NCBI RefSeq assembly: GCF_964340395.1
Contig: NC_135560.1
Coordinates: 12,885,098-12,917,597, forward strand
Length of the DNA stretch: 32,500 nucleotides
Direction: 5' to 3'
Origin: Glandiceps talaboti
Lineage: Eukaryota; Hemichordata; Enteropneusta; Spengelidae
The notes beneath the pieces are model-generated. The model was given only the letters and a program-made list of their open reading frames with translations, was not told where the DNA came from and did no database searches. How positions within the stretch are numbered: the first letter of the stretch is position 1; every line of letters starts with the position of its first letter. Shown piece after piece: positions 26,089 to 32,500 of the stretch. The position numbers and the translations under genes are program-made.

Positions 26089-26425
26089 AGTTCGGATTAG
26101 GATTACAACCCATAACACCAAAGTAAAGCATTTTCTGTATGTACCACAATCATTTATAGCATTCATGTCAAGTGTAAACGTGTACTGTTTCATTTGCTAA
26201 TACAACCCATAACACCAAAGTAAAGTGTTTTCTTTATGTATCACAATCGTTTATAGCATTCATACATAGTGTAAAAGTATACTGTTTCATTTGCTAATTG
26301 ACCACATTAGAAAGGCCACATGCTAGGCTTGTAAATAAACCAATTGAAACAGTACACTTGATATGAATGCTATAAACGAGTGTAGCACATAGAGAAAGTG
26401 CTGTACTTCAGTGTTACTGGTTGTA
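26089..26425. mobile_element. Three-copy foldback element
   Basis: Two direct copies of 97 bp (26105-26201 and 26202-26298) share ACAACCCATAACACCAAAGT and TTTATAGCATTCAT, and both end in ACTGTTTCATTTGCTAAT. An inverted third copy at about 26338-26425 has ATTGAAACAGTACACTT, ATGAATGCTATAAACGA and TGTTACTGGTTGTA. The left edge carries AGTTCGGATTAGGATTA (26089-26105), also present at 14884. Non-coding. Confidence 0.75.
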
Positions 26426-27360
26426 AAATTTAGGCTTGATAAATAGTTATCAGACAGAGTTTTTTAAAAAGTCGGTCCAGAACAAAAGAATAATCCTATG
26501 TAATTCTTACGACTCCACTGACAAGATAATACTGGGATTGAATCCCAGGCCTTTAAATTACCTTATCACAATATGTAGTAATTTGAGTAGACACTCCTAC
26601 CTTGAATTCCTACAGTGGCCAAGTTACCATGGTTACTACAATGATATTTCTAACTGTTGAAGCACCACTGCCTCTATAAACAGAGTAGATATTTTTTTCC
26701 ATAGCCAGATTTTGTTACAAAGTAGTCAGAGTCAAAGCACTGGATGCATTTTTTTGTAAACCTGGTTTTTGAAGCAAAATTTATACATAGAAAAACAGAA
26801 CTTGCGTTTCTTCCTTTCGAAGGTATGTAGTAATACAAAGCTATCCCTAGTCTCAAAAAAAGAGTGCCAGTCAATCTGAAGTATTCATAACATAATTACC
26901 ATATATGTTAATGGGTCGATATCGCAAACAGCCAATTGCAGCCACCAGCACAATTAGTAGAAACAGTAGATCTGGTTGAAAACTTTGTAAAAGGTATACC
27001 TTTCGAGTGCTGGTCAGTCTAGGGAGAACCTTGATACCATTATGCGAGTGAAATCTTTGCCCATGATTTTATGATGTCAGAATGATGTGCTTTTTAAACA
27101 CAAGTTAAAACTGATTTAAAGTGAGGTTTCATTTCAAACTTTTCAAACAAAAAAGTCTTATTGATGTCAACCTAATACTTGTATCATTACTGGATGCCCC
27201 CTTGTGCTTCACTTTCATGTATGTCAGTGAGTAAGATAAACTTGTATGTATTTTCCAAAGTGTACAAGTCTTGAATTACAAAAATGTAAAATGTAGATGA
27301 CAAATAACGATCAAATGTAATATATTTATAATTAACTTTAGCTGTATCATTTAATGTGAA
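26426..27360. other. Intergenic, nothing recognised
   Basis: No gene, repeat end or RNA gene identified in this AT-rich stretch. Confidence 0.5.
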
Positions 27361-27394
27361 TAAATGATGCCAGATAAAGCTTTGTTCTTCTTTT

Positions 27395-27508
27395 TAGCCC
27401 CCTGTGGGCACAGCCTGGAGGTGGCAATTACACTGGGTTCCATCCGAATGTATGTATGTATGTATGTATGTATGTATGTATGTTTGTCTGTGTGTGTGTC
27501 TGTCTGTA

Positions 27509-27551
<43 letters not shown>
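27395..27551. repeat. Interspersed element head plus TATG/TG microsatellite
   Basis: AGCCCCCTGTGGGCACAGCC at 27397-27416, and sequence to CATCCG at 27446, has higher GC than its surroundings. It leads straight into ATGT units (27448-27484) and TCTG/TG units ending in CGCGCGCG near 27549. The layout resembles the TCTG-headed element at 120-203. Confidence 0.7.
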
Positions 27552-27552
<1 letters not shown>

Positions 27553-28793
27553 CATAAACAAAAATAACTGGAAGCAATTCCAGCAAAAATTAAACAAGAA
27601 ATATTAAAGTGTACTGGACGGTTTGCATTGTACACCAAATTCTATTCCTGATATTTTGCTACCATATTTCAACTTACTGCACTGTACAATAGTTTACTGA
27701 CAACGCCTGATTTGCCCTCCTACACACAAGCTTCTTCAATTCAGAAACATCTCGCACAAGTCTGCAGTGTTTTGTGAAAACATTTCCGAATCGTAGAATT
27801 GTCACAGTTGATTTTCTGAATATGAAGTTTTAGTGGACAAATTCAAATATCAATGACATTTTGTAGAAGGAGATAGAAAGTTTATATTGAAATATTTCAA
27901 CAAACTTTCTTGAAGGCATACAGAATATGCAAGGAAACTAAGGGAAATATTTGTGCCTATTATGATATGACCAAGGATTTCTCTGAATAGGTATAACAAA
28001 AAAAAATTACATGTTAAAATTCTATCCAGACTGACTACCCAAGCTGATGATTACTTGCTGTTGAAACGTATTTTATTCAAAGGATTTCATTTTGATTTTG
28101 GTACATTTTAATGCTAAATTTTCAACCTTTCTGTTCGATTCTTAAATTGTGGTTTATAGAGGACATTATAAAATAAGGAAACACACGCATACAAATCAGA
28201 GAATTGTGGGTAAAATACTGTACAGTGTCGTGTTTTGTGGACAAAAAGAAAAAATATAGAATGAACAATGCATCAATACGAACATCAAAGCCCTAAAAAT
28301 ACCCCAGTACAACAATATGGTAGGTGTCGTTTTCAAACAGACATTACAAAAGGTCAAATTTCATTCGTAAAGTTAGTGGGGGATATGTGACACACCACCA
28401 GTGATGCGGTATTGTACGTACATATATTATGCACAACCATAGACGGTGGAGAAGAATCTCTACGTACAACGTTAACACAAGCGGCTTACATTGTACGTCC
28501 AATGTCATTTGAACTTTTACATTGCATTTGTAATTAAATGACCCGTTTACCAACTCCAAAATTACCGTTAGCCTATGTATCTCATGCCATGCATCCTTAT
28601 TGTAAGCTAAGCGTCACCTGCGCACGCTGTCGATTAAATATGCAAATGACTAATCAATAATAACTTTATTACACAAGAGTATCATAAAATATGTACCAAT
28701 TTATTCAACTTCTGACTTCGAACCATGCAATCACATAATGATGATTGAACAAAATTCGTTCCAGTCTGCCAATAGTTCTTGAGGTGTTATGTT
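27552..28793. other. Intergenic, nothing recognised
   Basis: AT-rich single-copy-looking sequence without a supportable feature. Confidence 0.5.
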
Positions 28794-28832
28794 CACAGAC
28801 ACAGACACAGACACAGACACAGACACATAGAC

Positions 28833-28878
<46 letters not shown>

Positions 28879-28885
28879 AGACAAG
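28794..28885. repeat. CACAGA/CA microsatellite
   Basis: CACAGA hexamers (28794-28826), then CA repeats to about 28872, then CACAGA again. One of five long dinucleotide-type arrays in the window. Confidence 0.95.
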
Positions 28886-29052
28886 CACCCTCACACTTGA
28901 TGTCAACATTAATACATCATTACCATCAATACATTTTTATTATAACTGTTTCTATGTGTGTCACATGGCATGACAGTATGTTTGTCAAATTACATCAGTT
29001 GAAACTGCTTGTCGTTGTCCGATTGATGAAATAAGGGAACGCGCAGACTAAA

Positions 29053-29198
29053 CGACGGGGGGGGGGGGTTTGATGGGAATTTATTGTGGTCTATTTGTTA
29101 TCTTTCGTCGCTCCTCCCCCAACCTCTTAGTGCTAGCCAAAATTTCGAACCCTTCCCTTTGTGCTTAAATAAAATTGCAACCCCCCCCCCCCCGCCGT
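29053..29198. mobile_element. Small element with poly-G/poly-C inverted ends
   Basis: ACGACGGGGGGGGGGTT at about 29053-29070 mirrors AACCCCCCCCCCCCCGCCGT at 29179-29198. The interior is AT-rich with TCGAACCCTTCCC. Possibly a tiny MITE; the homopolymer ends make the inverted repeat partly trivial. Confidence 0.35.
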
Positions 29199-29258
29199 AA
29201 ATCAATGCTGAGAAGAAAATACAGACAAAGGCGGCATATATATGACCTCTGAACTCTG

Positions 29259-29306
29259 ATGTTTACCGCAGTTGCGTATCCTGTGTGTGGAGGGTCTATG
29301 TTTCAG
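29259..29306 (+). other. Exon-like segment with ATG and consensus donor
   Basis: ATG at 29259, 16 codons (M-F-T-A-V-A-Y-P-V-C-G-G-S-M-F-Q), then CAG|GTAAGA. A TATATATG run lies at 29237-29244, too close to be its TATA box if this ATG is used. No downstream exon was found and the peptide is not recognised. Confidence 0.15.
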
Positions 29307-29675
29307 GTAAGATATTTTGAATATGGTCAAGCGAAACGACTGTTTTTGAAGCTAAATTTGGTACAATTTTCATGGTCTTTGATTCGTCAATTAGGAAGCC
29401 TTCAGTATTTACAAGGGGGGCGGAGGAAATCACACATGGTTTGTTAAGAAAGACATGCCCCTCCCCCCATTCTCCATTTGTAAAAAGTGTCCCTCCCCTT
29501 TGTCCCATTTTGTAAAACATTACCCTCCCCATGACAATTGCATACACTGAACGTTAATCAATATTCCCATTATATGTATACATACAAATTAAATGATTTT
29601 GACTCTGTATTAGAAAGCAAATATTGTAACATATAAAGTGACAAACAGTAAAAACACTGGCTAGTTACCTTTCTC

Positions 29676-29747
29676 TTATAATCGTAAACGTACTTTCCAT
29701 GTTGTGCATACTCTATCTGATCTGGTCACTTGTAAAAGTTCTCTGAT

Positions 29748-29806
<59 letters not shown>

Positions 29807-30074
29807 TACCTTCACCTTCAGTATTGCCATTATCAGTGTCACTTTAATCTGACTCACTGTCACTACTTGAGTCAGTACATGTATCACTGTCCGTGTTCTC
29901 TATGACATTCAAAACTAAATCATCATCATATTTTAACAACAACATTCGCGGATAGTGTGAGTGATAAGGTGAGATGGTACACTCAACAAAATGCATCGTT
30001 TTATTAAACAATTGTCTTACAATATATGTATTTTTATTTTGGTATTTTGGTATGTAAAGTACTCGTAAAAACAT
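29676..30074 (-). pseudogene. Decayed acidic ORF inside the TTAA element
   Basis: On the - strand the frame opens at ATG 30072-30074 and runs 76 codons to a TAA (29844-29846). It ends in ENTDSDTCTDSSSDSESD. The same frame then continues without further stops through SDTDNGNTEGEGN, 19 consecutive Asp codons (29748-29804) and IRELLQVTRSDRVCTTWKVR, to a second stop at 29676-29678. Mixed Ser and Asp codons in the first acidic part argue for former protein coding. It is probably the C-terminal part of a transposon protein. I cannot name the family, and a host gene fragment is not excluded. Confidence 0.45.
29747..29807. repeat. ATC/GAT trinucleotide repeat
   Basis: About 20 perfect ATC units. On the - strand, in the frame of the acidic ORF, they read poly-Asp. 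Confidence 0.97.
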
Positions 30075-30400
30075 GTTGAGTGCTCATCTCGCTTTTACAT
30101 CTCAAAACACACAAAACAAATTGACAATAATTGAATCTTCAATTTGGTCACAAAACTACGGATTGTAAAATGTTAACCCCCCCCCCACCCAATATTGTAA
30201 TGCAAAATATGACCCTCCCCCAAGAACAGGTTTGTAAAATGTGACACCCCCCCCCCCGATTCCTCTGGCCCTCCCCCTTGTAAATACTGAAGGCTCCCTT
30301 AAATTACCATAAATTCAAGGCCCTCTTCTAGAAACTCTGCCCGTTCCCTAATATTAACCACAACTAGACACGCCGTTCATCAGAGGGTAAGCTTAGCCTA

Positions 30401-30432
30401 CACCTTCTCTTTGAAAGCCATGGCAAATAGAG
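30401..30432 (+). CDS. Candidate first coding exon of a transgelin/calponin-like gene
   Basis: A pyrimidine-rich leader (CACCTTCTCTTTG) is followed by GCCATGG, a full Kozak context, at 30417-30423. Translation M-A-N-R and one base G (30420-30432) is followed by a GTGAGA donor. Transgelin-2 and related proteins begin M-A-N-R-G, and the split codon starts with G. The coding part is only 13 nt, and I find no continuation such as x-S-Y-G-L-S before the window ends. This is therefore a suggestion, not a call. Confidence 0.2.
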
Positions 30433-30820
30433 GTGAGATCACAATTTTCTGATGTGTTGATTGCATTATATACTCCACGTGTGTATGTATGTTTTCTTAT
30501 CAGGAGTCACAGAGTTTAAATCATTCAATAACTGTTAAAATATATATATATAAATGTTTGCGTTTAAAACTAAGATTATTATGGCATGACGTCATGATAT
30601 TCATATACACATTCCGTTACGATAATTTTATCTTGAACCAAATTTCATATATATTTCATAACATTTAGTTAACATTTCGTTGGGAACCCGACATGAATAT
30701 TATTTGCTGGGAGTGTTGGTAGTACGTAGTAGCATTGGCTGTGAACTACTGTGACACACGTAGGGCAAAAAAATAACTAATAACATTTATATCCAATAAG
30801 GCCCAACAAAAGAATTGTGT
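30433..30820. other. Nothing recognised
   Basis: AT-rich, with a TATATATA run at 30540-30552. If the candidate exon at 30420 is real, this and what follows would be its first intron. Confidence 0.4.
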
Positions 30821-31520
30821 GGTTCCGATTACGCTCATTTTTAGAATAGGTGTGGCAGGTAGATTTATTTTATTTTATTTTATATATTTTTTATTCATAT
30901 ATGAGTGTCTAGTTCAGGTAGTTATGTTTTCCGTTGTTTTCCATATGGTCTTTGTGTTATTTATTTCTTCCTATCAGATGTACAGCCATCACAGATTGGA
31001 AGAACAGCTTTATATTGTTTTTTTTTAAAGTTGATGTCAGTTTCCGCATCCACTTTTTCTTGCGAGACTTCACAATTTTTGCGATTTTATTATTTTTTTC
31101 TTGAATACGTAAAAAAAATGTTTAGGGTCGGCAGTGAAAAACTAGGTGGGGTCGAGTAACCAGAACCAAACAATTTTTTAAGGCCTAACATGACTTCAGA
31201 AAATAGGGTAGGTAGAGGTCGGGATTTTATTTCATATTGTTTTTAATTATTTAGACCCAGTGTACTCGTAGGTCACAATACTCCGTAACAGTTGATGAGA
31301 TGGAAAAGAAGTAAATGAAGACAATTATGTGATTCAGAAGTAGACAAACACAATATGCAGCCTGTGATGTTATAGGCTAAAATGACATCATTTCTCTCTG
31401 GAATGTGATTTAAAAAACAACAACAACATAGAAGTATATTGTCATAATTTTACCTTTTTGCATGTAAAAAATGTTCAGGGTCGGTCGGGTTATCGAAATC
31501 AGTCTATTATTTATGTATTT
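30820..31520. repeat. Dispersed repeat region with recurring AGGGTCGG blocks
   Basis: AAAAAATGTTTAGGGTCGGC (31114-31133) and AAAAAATGTTCAGGGTCGGT (31466-31485) are near-identical. Stretches GGTAGATTTTATTTTATTTT (about 30859) and GGTCGGGATTTTATTTCATA (about 31217) also resemble each other and sequence near 18460. No coding capacity is recognised; old copies of one unnamed element are likely. Confidence 0.45.
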
Positions 31521-31747
31521 TTAAACACATGTTGTTTATGATATGAACCGACACAAGCTCTTTGGGAGATTTATACTCATATTATACAAACATAGTTTGC
31601 AATGCCCGCAGATTGTTCGAGTAGAGATATATACTGAAAGTTACAATTCCTAAACCTGTGTGTATTTTAATGAGACTGTGCCTTTCGAGTGTTTTTTAGT
31701 ATTTGTTTATATTATAAGGATATTTCCTAACTCCATAGACTGTCGAC

Positions 31748-31800
31748 ATTTTGAATTTGAATTTGAATTTATTGGGTAAAAATTTATACAAGTACAATTA
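31748..31800 (-). repeat. Possible retroelement 3' tail
   Basis: On the - strand this reads ACCCAATAAATTCAAATTCA, that is an AATAAA followed by TTCAAA/ATTCAA short repeats. This is the kind of 3' end left by some non-LTR retroelements. Weak. Confidence 0.3.
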
Positions 31801-32463
31801 ATATACAAGGTATAAAATATCACCAAGTTTAACACAAAGGTATTTTTTTCCTCATGTCCACACTCATTAGATTCGAAGCCTTCCATATTTTACCCCAGAA
31901 ATTGAGGTGGTATTTCCAACTAATGAATATATCCAATTAAGTTCTATTTTTACTAAAATGAAAGATATACAGCAAGCTAGGGTGTATGTGCGAGTATATA
32001 TACATATGTACTTTAACCATTAAGAACAGGTTCAACCAACGAACCAGTTTACAAAATGATTAAAAATTGCATTTGTATGTAATGTTTATAAATCATTTTA
32101 ACACAATTTTGACACTGCTTTTATATGTGAAAGTGAAAGTGAGTCATACCTCTCCACTCATCGAAATTATTTCAATGTGCCCTCCTACTCTGTTTTCCCC
32201 AGCTCCCCTTAGAACGACATGAATCTTCTCGAACCCTCTCCCTACTCTGAAAAAAACCTCTCAGCTCCATATCTCCCGACCCAACTCTATAGCTTTCGGT
32301 CCAACTCGATGCAAATGTATCTCTCGGTCCAACTCTATATCTCTCGGTTAAGGTGATATAGAAGTAGGAGTCGCAAGTCGGCAATGCTACCCTCATCACT
32401 ACAATATAATTCCCCCTTCCAACTAAACGGTACAAAACGTCGCCATCCATATATACATATCTG
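31801..32463. other. Intergenic, with a small CTCTCGGTCCAACTC repeat
   Basis: CTCTCGGTCCAACTCTATA-like units of variable spacing recur at 32275-32350. Otherwise nothing is recognised. The - strand open frame at 32172-32486 overlaps these repeats and is not supported. Confidence 0.45.
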
Positions 32464-32500
32464 GCTAGCAACAATACCACGCCCATAGTATCAGCAAATG
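32464..32500 (+). repeat. Partial copy of the 114-bp repeat family
   Basis: CTAGCAACAATACCACGCCC and then ATAGTATCAGCAAATG match the CTAGCAACNNGACCACGCCCATAGCAACAGCCAAATG block of the array at 733-1410, in the same orientation. It continues beyond the window. Confidence 0.75.

Larger units (their letters stand above)
29391..30302. mobile_element. TTAA-flanked DNA transposon remnant, about 0.9 kb (Kolobok-like?)
   Basis: The right end reads ...AGGCTCCC then TTAA (30299-30302). The left end reads TTAG then GAAGCCTTCAGTATTTACAA (29395-29414). The two ends form inverted repeats of about 40 nt (GCCTTCAGTATTTACAAGGG / CCCTTGTAAATACTGAAGGC). A TTAA target and a GGGAGCC-type start fit the Kolobok superfamily as I recall it; piggyBac also uses TTAA but starts with CCC. 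Subterminal blocks like TTTGTAAAATGTGACACCCC recur at both ends. The interior carries a decayed acidic ORF on the - strand. Confidence 0.6.

Noticed and set aside
27351-27638. Frames on both strands over 27351-27638
   Set aside because: They cross the TATG/TG microsatellite, and their length comes from the repeat.
28779-28973. Frame reading poly His-Arg and His-Thr
   Set aside because: Translation of the CACAGA/CA microsatellite.
32172-32486. 104-codon - strand frame
   Set aside because: Overlaps a CTCTCGGTCCAACTC repeat and the edge copy of the 114-bp family; no domain seen.

Overview
The window is eukaryotic nuclear DNA from an animal. It holds short coding exons with GT..AG introns, microsatellites, poly-C/poly-G runs and many small inverted-repeat elements, and is AT-rich. 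The main gene is the 3' two-thirds of an unconventional myosin of class IX (a motor joined to a RhoGAP), on the + strand. The protein is clearly related to vertebrate MYO9A/MYO9B but is equally distant from both. With the repeat style, this suggests a non-vertebrate bilaterian, probably a marine invertebrate such as a hemichordate, lancelet, annelid or brachiopod. I cannot name the species from sequence alone.

Layout. Positions 1-1500 hold a repeat cluster: a TCTG/TG microsatellite, a 146-bp tandem array and a 114-bp tandem array. Positions 1708-22379 hold 21 coding exons of the myosin-IX gene. All splice phases agree, and the joined exons read without a stop for 1362 residues to a TAA at 22377-22379. 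The order is: end of the upper motor domain, a basic loop-2 insertion, rest of the motor and converter, four IQ motifs, an E/R/K-rich single-alpha-helix-like segment, a disordered linker, a conserved pre-C1 region, a C1 zinc finger, a RhoGAP domain and a short C-terminal tail. The start of the gene (N-terminal extension and most of the motor) lies upstream of the window. A 3' UTR with an AATAAA at 23200-23205 follows. From about 23.2 to 32.5 kb I see no confident gene. That stretch holds microsatellites, foldback elements, a 0.9-kb TTAA-flanked transposon remnant with a decayed acidic ORF, and a very short candidate first exon (reads M-A-N-R-G) like the start of transgelin/calponin proteins. 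The 114-bp repeat family reappears at the right edge.

How it works. By family knowledge, class IX myosin walks on actin and carries a GAP that switches off Rho locally. The catalytic arginine, the supporting Lys/Arg and all C1 zinc ligands are present here, so the tail looks active.

The most interesting new observation is a TATA + initiator pair at exact spacing in the long intron before the E/R/K exon. It is followed by a short leader whose first ATG opens M-K-AT and ends in a perfect GTAAGT donor. The phase fits the E/R/K exon exactly, which predicts a motorless myosin-IX isoform made of helix, C1 and RhoGAP.
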